A stretch of DNA of 60,000 nt from Adiantum capillus-veneris (taxonomy: Eukaryota; Streptophyta; Polypodiopsida; Polypodiales; Pteridaceae), in NCBI GenBank assembly GCA_014529385.2, contig CM043943.1:103762355-103822354 (forward strand), in the 5' to 3' direction. Made by a program: the position numbers and the translations under genes. The stretch's first letter is position 1. Each line of letters begins with the position of its first letter. The notes under the pieces were generated by a model. It searched no databases. It was not told the DNA's origin and saw nothing but the letters and a program-made list of their open reading frames with translations. Below, piece after piece: positions 11,390 through 22,691 of the stretch.

Positions 11390-11545
11390 TCTACCAAACA
11401 AGTGGAGTGTACTCCAGAAGCCTTCGAAACCTGACGCTGACTGCAGGTCCGCCAACCAAGCCAAAGAGGTCCATACATTGTGTTGATCAGCAAAAACCTG
11501 CAGCTCTAGGAGCATCTAGGGCTCCATGCTAGGACCAAGGAGTCT
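11390..11545 (-). pseudogene. Unidentified exon-like stretch
   Basis: The minus strand reads MLLELQVFADQHNVWTSLAW, then LADLQSASGFEG and FWSTLHLFGRFISPQLVDLP, ending at GG|GTGAAA or a stop. A preceding LGPSMEP is separated by one TAG. The residue mix (W, F, H, Q) resembles a folded protein, but I cannot name the family. It lies downstream of the MORN gene on the same strand and may be a separate broken gene. Confidence 0.3.
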
Positions 11546-11973
11546 CAACCTTTCCCAAAGCATCCTCCCCCCAATACAAAGACATAGACAGTCTTAAAAT
11601 GGAAGCCAAAATCAATACAGTGTTAAAGAGCCTCACGCAGTAGTCTGCATCCAATCACTTGTTGTACACTAAGAAACAGGACCCCAAGTTTGTGACCGAT
11701 TGACTTGTAAACCAAGGTGCAGGACTCCCAACTTTGTGACAAATATTCCAATGGTCCACTGAGGCTCCAGAGAGAGAGATACAAGAGGGGCATCAGTTGA
11801 TCATCCATTTAAGTGCTTCATGTGTGCGCTACCTCAACTTTAAAACAAACGGAAATTGGAAATGAGAACATTGCCATGAACTTAAACAAGGTAATCTACA
11901 GCAAGAACTTGCGAGAGACGATGCAAAACTGAAGCTCAAGAAACCCCTCAAATCTATCAGAATTTTGACTAGT

Positions 11974-13138
11974 CTAGACGATGGGCATAATCGTCGCACC
12001 ACAGCAATCGGTGAGATTGGGTGGCGGGAAGGCATGGTGCAGACTTTCAGCATCGCTCTGTAGCTACTTGTAAGAGAGATTAAGTGGCTACACTGATGTA
12101 TGAGACATAGTCAAACATACCTGACCAATGTCAGGGTCTATTCGACCAAGAAGAAGCATCCTGCGAATGTGCGTTGCATGTAGCTGAGCTTGGTTATCAA
12201 CCATGGGAACCATCACTTCAAACAATTTCTTTAAAATTTGCAGCTGTGAAGCTGCCAAATTCTCTTTCCTTCCCACTTGCTGCAATCCAGTTAAAAGACA
12301 CTCATAAGCTAACAACCATTAACATCTTTTCCCACACTTAACAAACTTACATGTATATGTCTGTGGCATCCTAACTACCAAGCAAAACTTCAGCATCGTA
12401 TCATAAAAAGTCTTACTGTTTTGAATAAAGCTTTTGGACCATGTTCACCAGTTCTGAGGGCACGCAGTGCTGATATAACATTGAAGATGGGCAAGATTGG
12501 ATTCTGGAGATGTAATTTTGACATCTGTTGACCACAAGATTTTCGTGTTAATGGGAGGGGGGATGCTTTCCAATTCATCATTGTTATGTATACTTGACAG
12601 TGGACACCTGGTGATCACAAACAGGGAAAAAGATTTACTAGACTGACGTGCTCTATCCCCGACCCAAATCCCTGCCCCTCCAAAAAAAAAACCTACCCTT
12701 ACCCAGGTACCCTTACACACTTGTAGGACTGCCATAAATAGACCTCGTGATAGTAAACTTTCGATGCCCGTTTCTGCTGTTTTCAGTTTAGTTAGTAGGA
12801 ATCCACTAGGCCAATATTCCACAAAGGAAGTTTTAAGCAGGTATTTGTCAAAGTGATTACTGAATAAAATTCTTAGCAAAACCCTTGACCTTTCTATCTT
12901 TGGAAGAGGCTTTCTCAAGCAAGGGGCAGAAGCTTAATTCAGGACAAAACTGAAGCAGCATTCCTCCCACAAACTCCAGATCTCCCGCTTTCATGGGCGA
13001 ATAGTAGCCACTGTAGGGCTGGTTTGCCACCCATTCTCCTTCAAACCTGCGCTTTGCAGATGGCCAGTAAAATATTCCCCAACCATCTTGTGAGTCCTTA
13101 CAAAAAGCACCATGATAGTAATTCCCAGTCTTCAAATA
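11974..13138 (-). CDS. MORN-repeat protein, C-terminal four exons (MORN3-like)
   Basis: Four minus-strand segments join in one phase at splice-like borders: 13138-12890, 12524-12417, 12279-12121 and 12057-11974 (stop TAG), about 199 residues. Exon 1 of this set holds MORN repeats (GNYYHGAF; GWGIFYWPSAKRRFEGEW). The next reads KLHLQNPILPIFNVISALRA, resembling the short LP-x-L-x-L-x-DP helix that follows the repeats in MORN3-type proteins. Two further exons give a helical tail (LKKLFEVMVPMVDNQAQLHA) ending GATIMPIV. Introns of about 365, 137 and 63 bp start with GT and end with AG. MORN proteins bind lipid or scaffold assemblies; a role in sperm flagella, which ferns have, is inference. The 5' exons were not resolved: a weak candidate exon end lies near 13485. 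The 365-bp intron has a weak donor (GTCAAG), so that junction is the least certain. Confidence 0.55.
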
Positions 13139-14170
13139 CTGCTCACATCAAGAAAAAGATTAATCAGTACATAACTCCTTAGCTGTAACTAAAAGCCCAA
13201 TTATAATGAATTTAAATGAGACATACATTAAACCTATTGACTCCCTTTCAACGTTTAAAACGAAACTCATTTGCTAACTGATCAGCAGGCATCTACGTAA
13301 TAATGGGATGATTGGACAGCCAAATAAATTAAGCTTGTCATGTTTCAGTAGCAGACACACTATCTCCTTTGGGCCAATGATGCATAAGAAAAAAAACAGA
13401 TTACAACTCTGGCATGAATGCGTGCATACCTCTTGCTGGGCTTGATAAAGTTTTCTGAAAAGTAACTAATCAATGATACTCATTACCTGGTATGCTCTCT
13501 GGGTGAACATCTTCCCTCCTGGAGAAATATTGTTCTTTTACTTTAGCTCACTATGTCATAGTGGCTCTATCTGGCAAGGTCATTATTCTTGCAATTGCTG
13601 ACTCGTTGCAGATCTGGTGAAACAATAAGATACACTCGTGGAAATGCGTGTCTTGATGGAAGAACAAAGTGTGAGTCTGATCTATGAGGCCTCTGACAAA
13701 GTCATTCCTCTCTGCCAAACTAAGGCAACTTAGATTGCAAACAGCGAGTCCAAGAAGGACTAAGTAGCCAGGAAAGGTATGTCGTTCTCAATGCCCAACG
13801 GTCGGCTAGACACAGATATAGTGGAAAAACCTTCTATTTAAGGTGGTCTATTTTCAAACAAGGCAAAGTGTGCCTGCCAAATGATTAGATATCCGCTATA
13901 AAATTCAATAAGAGTGTCACGATGCACTTATTCCATTAATGATGTCTACCTTTTAAATAACATAAAGTATGTGTGCCCCATGATAAATACCTGCTGCCAT
14001 ATCTTATAGGAGTGCATCATCATTGTCAAGTTTTATAGGAGTGTCATGATGCACTTAGTATAGGAGACCCTGGCATACACAAAACTTCAGCCTTGGTGAG
14101 CTGGTCTTTTTATTGGTCGCACATGAAAGCGATAAGTGAGAGTAAGCGGAATGCTATCTTAATAAGGCTG
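13139..14170. other. Intron / intergenic DNA, nothing firm
   Basis: Probably includes upstream introns and exons of the MORN gene, but only weak splice-like sites (GTAATG near 13486, GTATGC near 13430, minus strand) are visible. No complete exon can be defended. Confidence 0.4.
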
Positions 14171-14179
14171 GATGTCCAA

Positions 14180-14400
14180 AACACGTAGACCTCTTACATC
14201 CATTGCAGATCACGGATCAAAAATGGATGAACATTTTTTATGGACTTCGTTATTGGATTACCTCATATGAGTAGAGGTCATAATGTCATTTGGGTCATTT
14301 TCAGCAGTCTCACTAAAATGACATTTTCATCTCATGGTTCAAAATTCACATTAGACTTGTTCATAGGTTCAAGACTAGTATTTCACCCCGGTTTGACATT
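14180..14400 (+). pseudogene. Gypsy integrase relic
   Basis: Plus-strand reading gives HPLQITDQKWMNIF, then MDFVIGLPHMSRGHNVIWVI and LTKMTFSS. This is the familiar chromovirus integrase stretch around the first catalytic Asp (MDFV-GLP-S-G-D-IWVIVDRLTK). The fragment is about 70 codons, with substitutions and no other pol domain nearby. It is distinct from, and older-looking than, the G1 element next door. Confidence 0.75.
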
Positions 14401-14616
14401 TCACATCAAAGGTATCCAGATGTACCAATGAAATGGCACTTAGAGAGAATTTTGCGGTCATTCATCTCACCAAACTCATTCAAATAAACACGTCCGTCAT
14501 GACAAAACATTGAAAGAGTTTGCATGACAATGTCCGCACAAAGTAGTGACAAGCTTGGACACGCAAGCGAGAAATCAATAGCAACACACGAACAAAAACT
14601 ATAACAACTGCACTTG

Positions 14617-15085
14617 AAGAGAGAAATGAAATGAAATGTTATATTAAACGTCTTCAAGGGCCAAAATTACCTATGAGATCAAACTGATACAATCTTGCTG
14701 GATCTAATATAATGTCTGGGTACAAAAATGAAAATAAAGTAAAAACTAAGATCATCATCATCATCATCAATGCCCGAGGATGCCTGGCATCGGGCGTTGT
14801 CCGAGCATGTATTGTATTCATCGCTGAAGAGCATCATCAATGTTTACCTCTGTAAATAGTCGTGTTGGACGTCTCCCATGTCGTGCTAGAATAGTCTTGA
14901 TCCTCTGGTGGAGCCTCCGTCGATGTTGTGGACGTCCTCGTAGACGTGGCCGTCTAGCTCTCCCGAGCTCAATGGCTTTATCAACTAATACACCTCTAGT
15001 ATAGGTGGACTCTGAACTCTGCTATAAAGCTTGCTCATCTGACGTCCGAGTTTCTACTCTAAAGAAGTCAGTGATCTCCCTCAGT
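14617..15085 (-). mobile_element. LINE D, 3' end (part 1)
   Basis: The minus strand encodes the C-terminal end of the same LINE family as 35.9-48 kb: ITDFF, then AIELGRARRPRLRGRPQHRR and ILARH. It continues into the family 3' UTR (GTATCAGTTTGATCTCATAG, the hairpin at 14658-14672) and ends in CATTTCATTTCTCTCT. The rest of the open frame continues at 34765 across the G1 insertion. A short (TGA)n run (14752-14769) lies in the UTR. Confidence 0.88.
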
Positions 15086-15090
15086 GAATG

Positions 15091-15525
15091 TGTCACGAGG
15101 ACGTCGCAACTACTAACCTTAGCTGTTGGTTTCTTTCTGATGATTTTTATTTAATTTTTGAGTCACTCGTTTTGGGGCCATCATATCACGAAAGATAAAA
15201 AGAAATCTTCGTCGTGAAAAGCAGAGTTATGGCTTCCTTGCTTGCCGAAAAGATTGTAAAAGAGAGAGAAAGCGAACTCAACAATCCGAGGAACAACACG
15301 ATGGTGGTAGAGATGGAGATGGGTTGAGGGTGAGAGGTTGAGGGAGAGAAGGTAACTCGGGCGTTATGGCAAGAGAGCTTCCGCTTCCGAGAACTTCTGT
15401 GTGTATATTGAAAGTGAAGGGAAAGGGATCTTTATATAAGCTCTCAAGGTCAAAATCAAAAGCTAAGAATAGTGAAAAGCAGAGAGATAAATTCACGAGC
15501 ATTCGCATCTATATTGAATAAATAA

Positions 15526-15556
<31 letters not shown>

Positions 15557-16821
15557 AATTTTGTGCGGACACGGATCTCGATGCGTGATTTGAGTCTCTA
15601 AGTTTAGGAGAAGCTTGGTTTTCAACAAAAGAAGCTCTAAACTTGACTTACTTCTCTTTCTTCTCTCTCTTCTCTAAAAATACTCCTTCATTCCTAAAAG
15701 TACTCCTCCTACTTCGCTTCTAAAAATACTCCTCCTTTCCTAAAATTACTCTCTTTCCGAAAATTACTCCTTTTTTGAGGGTCAAGTCTTATCTTTAAAT
15801 ATAGTCTTGAGGATCAAGTTTCCCATCAACCTATTGTTTCCAAGTGAATAAAGGTCATAATTAATAGTTCCAGTGTCCCATTTACAATCCGATCGTTCCG
15901 TTAGAACGCTCTAAGATTTAGCAAAATGCGGACTTCAAACATTTTTGCAAGGTAAATGAAATAGTTTTTATTGAAAAATGTTGGACACGTTATACCTCTC
16001 GCGCACCTCTCTCCCCTTTTTAATACAAAACCGTGATGCCTCTCTCGAGGGCTACTCATATGTATGTCCAGTCATGTGGGTTCATGCGCGTATGCCGAGG
16101 CAAGAGCCTCTTGTCCAGGTACTGGATTAGCTAATAACTAATCCCCCCAGGTACATGTGAAATCGTAGAGATTTCTCGTGAGAAATCTCGTCCGATTCAG
16201 AGGGCAAGTAGCCCAACAGGTGTGGGAGTACAAGGGCTCGCTACGGATGCGTTCGGCTCACGAAACGAAGCCCAAAACAAGAAATTACTGCCTGCTGTGT
16301 AGATTTGTAGGTTTAGGGTTTCAGCCCTAATCGGTCTCTAATACCCCCAGGAGGTCCGGGGAAGCGAGGGGATCATTAAATAGGTGATTTGGCGCAATTT
16401 CAAGGCAGAAAACAGAGAATTCAGCGTGCTGCAGATCCTTGCCAGGTTCTGTAAAGTGTCCGTATGCGCCGGGAAAGTCATTCATTGTGTGAGGATTTTG
16501 TCTGTGAGGTTTCCTAGCACAGTTATGCTGCCGAAATAGAGCCAGAACAGGTCTTTTTCAGCGCGGATTATGCGGGACAGCTCATAGGAAATCGCAAGTT
16601 TTATTCCCTTTTTGATAAGAATAAAGAAATACCGAAAAGGGCGCCAATCTTTGGGGCCAACAGGTTGTCTGCGTTTGCTTGGAGCGCTCTAGCTTCCAAG
16701 CCGTGTGTTCGAAGTGTTAATTCCTATTACAAGTTTTATTTGCAAAGTTTCTCTCTGTCCTAGAGTCTAAAGTAAAGTTTCGGGTGAAAGCCAAACCCTA
16801 CTGCCCTACGGGCCGATTTCA
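15091..16821 (+). repeat. G1 5' LTR
   Basis: Its first 75 bases and last 830 bases match the 3' LTR (33458-34759). The middle, about 15166-15995, does not. It contains (TA)n/(TAA)n near 15524-15559, an AATAAA at 16620, and the hairpin block at 16621-16660. Confidence 0.88.
15240..15530 (-). promoter_or_regulatory. Promoter-like segment inside the G1 5' LTR
   Basis: Read on the minus strand, a TATA-like TTATATAAAG (around 15434-15443) is followed by a CT-rich leader (CCCTTTCCCTTCACTTTC) and further pyrimidine-rich sequence towards 15240, as in a plant core promoter with 5' UTR. The matching part of the 3' LTR is unrelated, so this may be captured sequence. The TATA is nearly palindromic, so the direction is uncertain. 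Confidence 0.35.
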
Positions 16822-16872
16822 TGGTTCCGTCGCCAAGAAAGAACCACTTTTTCCTCAAGAAGTGAGCCTCAG

Positions 16873-17760
16873 TTGGTTTTTGGTGAAGACACGAGTATAG
16901 AAATGCGGGATTACAATATGGCCGACAAAGGGAAAGGCATTATGGAAGAGGGTTTTTCTTCGCAGGACAGGCAGGTAAATCCTACAGTATTTGAGGTTGG
17001 CGAGAGTTTTAGGCCACCCCTATCTGTACTTTTTGTTGATGTGAATGCTCCACTAGTGCAGGGCTTTATGACTGGGCAACTTGAAGATGATGCATTCAGA
17101 ACTCAGTTGGTTGCCGTTGTGAATGTTTTCACTCAACTGGTGTAGAACCCAAGGTTTATGGAGTTTTTGCAAGGTCACCAGTGCCACAGCAGACAAGGCA
17201 ACTCACACAGCCAGTAGAGCCCGTTGAGGCTCAAGCCCAGGTCCTTCATGCGTCCCAACAAGACAGGGAGCACTCGTACGTTGCGGAGTCTATTGGGGCT
17301 CCTAGGCAGGTTTCTTCCGTCCATAAACAGGTGGTTAGGACGCCGATTCCATAGGTTTTTCCAGATCAGCTTGCCACCTTTCAGAGTCCACATGTTGCAT
17401 TAAATGGACAAGGAACAGTTTCCAGGCCGTGCATCAGGTTTTTCCACCACCCACGATACATCCTCGCTATTTCGGGGTGGATCTGTGTTCCAAAGTATGG
17501 CTGGTTATGCGCCTGGAAACCAATAATATATGCCAGGAACAGTCTTTGGGGGTATGCAAGGCATGATGCCGAACCCCATGTATGGTAATATTGGCATGCA
17601 ACAAGGGTTTCAGTGCAATCAAGGCCAGTTTGGGATGCCACAGGGCAATTTTGGCATGGCTGGTTTTTCTGGACAGCAGCCAGATGTCGCACCAACGACT
17701 CCAAATGTCAATGGCCAAGGCCCATGTTGCAGACACTTCCTACAACAATTTGGGAGTATT
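16873..17760 (+). pseudogene. G1 gag remnant
   Basis: An open frame starts near 16873 (or the internal ATG at 16903), running to a TAG at 17143 and carrying MADKGKGIMEEGFSSQD. After breaks, 17530-17760 is glycine-, glutamine- and methionine-rich (GMMPNPMYGNIGMQQG). The position directly after the LTR and the low-complexity composition fit a gag N-terminus, but no core gag domain or zinc knuckle survives. A deletion joins it to RT near 17790. Confidence 0.6.
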
Positions 17761-17789
17761 GGAAAAGCAGTGGTTTCGAGGAAAAGATG

Positions 17790-18504
17790 AAGGCCGCTGC
17801 AGACCTCCCTACAAGGTTAGTGCGGCTCAGCAAAAAGAGATTATGAGCCAGGTTGAGGAGCTTTTAGAGAAGGGGCTGATTCAGCCTAGTTCTTCGCCTT
17901 TTTGCTCCCGAGTGCTCCTAGTGCAGAAGAAGGATGGCTCTTGGCGCATGTGTATTGACGACCGTGCATTGAATAAGAATACCATCAAGAAGCAGGTTTC
18001 CTATTACAAGGATTGATGATATTCTTGACCGTTTAGAGGGTAGTGAAATTTTTAGCGAAATAGACCTTAAGAGCGCGTACCATCAAATTCGTATAAGGCC
18101 AGAGGATGTGCACAAGACTGCGTTTAGGACAACGTTTGGTTTCTATGAGTTTTTAGTGATGCCATTTGGTCTTACAAATGCTCTTGCTACGTTCAATAGG
18201 ATGACGGACTGGATTTTCCGCTCACATTAAAAGTTTGTTGGCACATTCTTTGATGACATAATAGTCTATTTGAAGAATGAAGAGGAGCATAGGCGTCACT
18301 TGACCATTGTGTTCGAAGAGCTGCGTAGTCATAGGTTACTTGTCAATCCTAAGAAAAGTGAATTCTTATTGGAAGAGATCCACTTTCTTGGCCACATAGT
18401 GTCAAAGGATGGTGTTCAAATGGATCCCGCTAAGGTTCAAGCCATCAAGACATGGCCCGATTTAAAGACCGTGCACGATGTCCGAAGCTTCTTGGGATTG
18501 TGCT
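17790..18504 (+). pseudogene. G1 reverse transcriptase, 5' part
   Basis: Starts in the RT fingers (RPPYKVSAAQQKEIMSQVEE, LLEKGLIQPSSSPF), then [16 protein letters not shown], a frameshift near 18000, [27 protein letters not shown] and the catalytic FFDD near 18250-18261. A stop replaces one codon before KFVGTFFDD (18228). It ends at SFLGLC, exactly where G2 is inserted, and resumes at 31300 with SYYRRFIRNFAE. Well preserved in motif but not translatable. Confidence 0.92.
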
Positions 18505-19072
18505 TGTAGTGGAGATAATGTGTCATGCCCTCTATAGTGGGTGCTCCTCAGTGCAATGTGCGTGATATCTCACTCCACAGAATGCAAACACAGAAGACAA
18601 AGAACAACAGAGCAACAACACTACGACTCAGGAGAACCTAAACATAAACAACATGAACATTGACAAACTCAAAGAAACCGATACAGACTCTGGCATGGCA
18701 GCACACTCAGCTCCAGCCCAGATCTCATAGGTACAGTTGGGGTGTCGAGGCTCAAATGTGCAGGGATGGTGCAGACGTGCTGTGTACAACTCTAGATGAT
18801 AGAATGAGAGACTCTAGATAACTCACCACACAAAGTAGATAAAAACCCTAAACAGCTGTAGATATATACAAACATGAAGAGCCACCAACGGCTGTAAAAT
18901 ATCCACTCCAGCTAAGCCTATCTCTGAACTGTGAGGTGGTGCACTAGCCACGGTGTCGACTGAACGACCACCCATATCCCTGCCACGAGTCACAGTCACC
19001 AACCAGTGTGAAACCCGGGCCAACTGTGACTAACGGCTTGTCGCGTGCCCGTGACAATGTAGCCCTGTTACA
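18505..19072 (-). repeat. G2 3' LTR
   Basis: 568 bp, closely matching 30728-31299 with scattered substitutions. A purine-rich GTGGTGGGAAACC on the minus strand just inside (about 19073-19085) could be the polypurine tract. Confidence 0.92.
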
Positions 19073-19269
19073 GGTTTCCCACCACAAAACCACTCACCGT
19101 CTCGGTGAGAAAACAACTGAAACTGCAATAATAAATTACTATTGTACTGCCATGGTAAAAAGACGGTCATGCTGTCATCCCAGAGAAAGAGTAGTCGCCA
19201 CAGCCGCACCCGAAGGATCAGTCTCTGGAGGTGGAGCCATCAAATCAATGGTGAAACTTCGCTGCTAGA

Positions 19270-20692
19270 CTAGAGGCTGCTGGGCTCTGCTGTCCATAAC
19301 CTGGCCGCCTGTGAAAGGAGCCGCCACCTGCTGCAGGGCAGAGGGTAGCACCTGTCCGGTAGTGTACTGAAGACGTCAAGTGACACAGCCATGGCGGTGT
19401 GCACCAGCAACACCGTTGCAGCAAGAAACGTTGTAGTACTGAACTGGAGGCTGTGTGTAGAGTCCCATAAATTGCTGAAGAATTGCAGTATGCATTGGTG
19501 GCCCGGATCCAGTCCATCCAAACCCCACGTCAACCGGAGCCTGAGCCTGAGCCTGAGTCTGACCTGTTGCTGCAGTCTGCATTGTTGGCCCTGATCCAAT
19601 CCATCCAAACCCCACGCCAATCGAACCTGAGACTGGGTGGACCTATCTCGAAATCCTTGTACTTGTGCTTTAAGGTCTTCAATGATGTCTGACTTTATTT
19701 TCAAAGCTTGTTGCAATGCGAAAATCGTAGCATCCTGATCCGAGGTGGCACTCTCGGCGACCTTCAGAGATCCCTCCATAGCTGCGTATAAGGCAGAGTG
19801 GCATTGGTGCGTGGCAGCTAACTTTTTGCTCCAAGCTCTATGGTGGCGATAGCATTCCTGGAGTCCTGTAATATTTTCTCCGAAAGGTATAGCAGAGAAG
19901 TAGAGTCGGTCACCCCTGAAGATGATACTGGAGGACTCTGAAGTGGCACAGCTGGCTCGCTAGGAGTAGATACCACTGGTGGAGTGGGAGCTGAGATGGT
20001 TGCCACAGGTGGAGTCAGTGATATATTGGCGTTAGTATGGGTGAATATTGGGGAAGAAGGGAGAGGAATCTCCGAGGGAGAAGCCACCGACTTGTCATGA
20101 AGTTTGGAAGTAGACACTGGCCCAGTAGAGAGAGGGGTGGAAGCAGACAGAGAGCGCCGCGGAAGATGTGTCACCTTAGTCTGTTGGCTCTCAGATATTG
20201 GCAAAGAGAGTAGAGACTCTGCTGTATCTTTCGCCACCTTTGCTTTGATCTTCTTTTTCTTCGTGATTTTAGGATCAACCTGAATGTTTAAAGATTTCCT
20301 TTTCCCTTGCACACTTCGTGTATCCTCATCCACTTCGTCAGGTGTAACATGTATATTTATGACCCACGTCAAGAGAGGTGCTACGAAACATTTGAAGGTG
20401 AACTACACAGACCTCACCTGGGCCCAAAACCTTTTGGCCCTAGACTGTAATGATGAAAAAAGAATCTGGTGGAATCCACATGGTTGGATGTGGATCAAAC
20501 AGTAAAGGCCGTCCCAATGTGAAAATGTAGTGGGCAGTTCACATTTTCCCTTATCTTCTTTGGCATCTCTAGCCAAAAAGTAGTATCTAAAGAGCTCTTT
20601 GTTTCTTTCGTGATCTGGGTGATCCGTACTGAGCATCTCCTAACATGCCTGAATTGTAGCATCCTTGGAAAGTTGAGAGAAGGTTCGGGTAG
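19270..20692 (-). pseudogene. G2 extra gene, C-terminal part
   Basis: Minus-strand pieces in order: QLSKDATIQAC, a stop, then FRYYFLARDAKEDKGK and FSHWDGLYCLIHIQPCGFHQ (globular). A basic Pro/Ser/Thr-rich region of about 180 residues follows (20372-19818, KKKKIKAKVAKD). Next is a likely coiled coil (LQQALKIKSDIIEDLKAQV) and a Gly/Gln/Pro-rich tail with a duplicated segment (VGFGWIGSGPTMQTA and VGFGWTGSGPPMHTA). At least two frameshifts and one stop break it. It lies between pol and the 3' LTR in pol orientation. I do not recognise the domain; some plant gypsy lineages carry extra proteins here. Confidence 0.5.
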
Positions 20693-20719
20693 TGTTGCTA
20701 AATTGGCTTTATCTTATAG

Positions 20720-21140
20720 AAAAATAATTCTAAATGAATTATTGGATTTATAAGTGAGAGGGTTTTCTCGCTTGGAACACCAAGGAAAAAATAATTCTAA
20801 ATGAATTATTGGAATTTTAAGTGAGAGGGCTTTTCTCACTGGAGACATCCGAGTACAAAGTATTCCTAGTGCGTCATTTAAAGTAATGACGGGAACACTG
20901 AGAACGAGAATATCTGTAAGGCCACCAGGAACGGGTACTTCTGATGCGTCACATCGGATGGGTGACAGGGAGCATCGGAAAGAAGTATCCGACCATCCGG
21001 GAACGGACATCTCTGATGCGTCATAGGATGGGTGACATAGAGCATCGTGAAGGAGATTGTACCGTAAGTTCGGTAGGAAAGGACTAGGTGATGGGTATTC
21101 TTGATGCGTCACAAGGTGGGTGACGGGTGCATCGGAAAGG
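20720..21140 (+). repeat. Tandem repeats in the solo LTR
   Basis: First an imperfect duplication of about 66 bp (AATAATTCTAAATGAATTAT at about 20725 and 20791). Then three or four diverged units of about 70-80 bp carry GATGCGTCA and GGTGACAGGGAGCATCG. These could be U3 enhancer repeats. Confidence 0.7.
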
Positions 21141-21611
21141 GAATATCCATAGTCGGGAGGAAATTCCGAACTGTGTTAGAATTGTGCACAAGGAAAGCAC
21201 TTGAATGAAGATGGGTTCAGAGGAAACTTTGAGGAAAAACAGATGCTTTTTGAGAAAGCGGGATTGCTTTTCGGGAAAGCAAATGCTTTCCCGCGAGGAA
21301 GTCTATGTCTGCATTGCAACTGTGCATGTGATTGCATCCAGGGACGCCTGGGAAGTGCTGTGAAAGCATTGTTTTTAACTTAAGGTTTTATTGAGTTTTT
21401 GGGCAGGTTCAGACTATTTTTTAAAATACGCGAGCCGTCCACTTAATAAGTGGGCAGCCATCTGATAAATAAGACAACAGATCAGCCAGCGTTTTCTCTC
21501 TCTCTTTTTCTGGCAGAACAGAAAAAAAAAATGGAAAAAAAAATAATAATTAAAATAATAAAAAAACGGCCGTGATCTCTACGCGAGCAGCTATTCGTGC
21601 CCGTGGCTAGG

Positions 21612-21619
21612 AGCTATAT
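21612..21619 (+). promoter_or_regulatory. TATA box of the solo LTR
   Basis: CTATATAAG followed by GCATCACATGCCCTC, placed mid-LTR as expected for the U3/R border. This supports the plus orientation. Confidence 0.6.
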
Positions 21620-22691
21620 AAGCATCACATGCCCTCACTCAGAGAGGAAGACCAATCTTTGCAAGAAGAAGATGTTGTTGCAGATTTAAGCCGTAAAGAA
21701 GACGTTGCCGGTGATGCCCATGGCTGCCCCAAATGTACCAGATGTCGCCAAGACTCAGTGCGCAAGTTCCCTCGCAAAGAAGTGCCTACGGAGCGTGTTT
21801 CCATCGCGACAAGCTTCTGTTTTTCTTTGTTTTCAATCCATAAACATCGTAGACGGGACTGATTTACGAGAAGGAACCCGAGAACACACCTCTTTTGTGT
21901 GTAGGATTGGAAGAGAGGAATTTTCTATGTAGAGATCTCTTCCGGGGAATTGCTTTTCGAGAATCGAGTTGCGTTTCGAGCGTCGAGACTTTGAAGGTAA
22001 CGATTTTCATGTTATGATCTTTGAGTATTTGATTGCAAGTGTACTTCCTCTTCGTGAGGGAGTAGGAGCAGAGGAAGGCATGAGCCTCTGCAGGAGAAAA
22101 GCGCTCTGAGGAACTAGAGCCAGATCAGCCCAAGGGTTTCGTACCCGAGTTTGGGAAGTAGATCCACGGATCAGAGAGAGGTAGTCTCTGAAGTTGTGAT
22201 CCGGAAGTTGGGATTCCCAAGTAAGGACTTCGTGTCCGGGAAAGCAGAGTTGTTCTGCAGGAAGAGGACTCTGGAAACAGAGTTAGAAAAGAGTTGCAGG
22301 GATGTCATGCCCTGAGTCTGGAAGGTGGGATCCAGAGGCGAGAACCTTGATTCTCGAGGAATTGGAATTAGGAACGGAAGTTCCTTGGAATAGGGTTTTG
22401 CCCTAGGAATCGGAAGCTGAGGCTTCCGGGAACCATCAAGTCTTATTCTAGAACGAACGTGGCAATACGTTCGGTTCAAGTGCTTGTGTAGACTTCTCCT
22501 CAGTAATAAAGATACTATTACGAGGGGGGGACCAGCCCATCTTCTGGTCCCCAGTACTGTGTCGATCTTTTCACTCTATCTCTCTCTCTCTCTCTATCTA
22601 TTTCTCTCTATATCCTCTGGCTTCAATATTAAGTGATAAATTTTATTTATCCGAGTATATTTTATATTGCTATGCGCTCCCGTTTGTGACA

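Larger units (their letters stand above)
20693..22691 (+). mobile_element. Solo LTR, 2.0 kb
   Basis: Starts TGTTGCTAAATTGG and ends GTTTGTGACA, with a GGTAG duplication on both sides (20688-20692 and 22692-22696). It interrupts the extra gene of G2. Inside are a TATA box (21612-21619, CTATATAAG), an AATAAA at about 22506, a (TC)n run near 22577-22597, and tandem repeats at 20720-21140. No gag, pol, PBS or second LTR is present, so it is read as a solo LTR in plus orientation. Its family has no other copy in the window. Confidence 0.85.

Noticed and set aside
13430-13560. Upstream exons of the MORN gene near 13430-13550
   Set aside because: GT donor-like sites exist, but reading frames, acceptors and MORN motifs do not agree, so no exon is claimed.
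20880-21120. CRISPR-like direct repeats
   Set aside because: Units are diverged, contiguous and about 75 bp with no unique spacers. They lie in a plant LTR.
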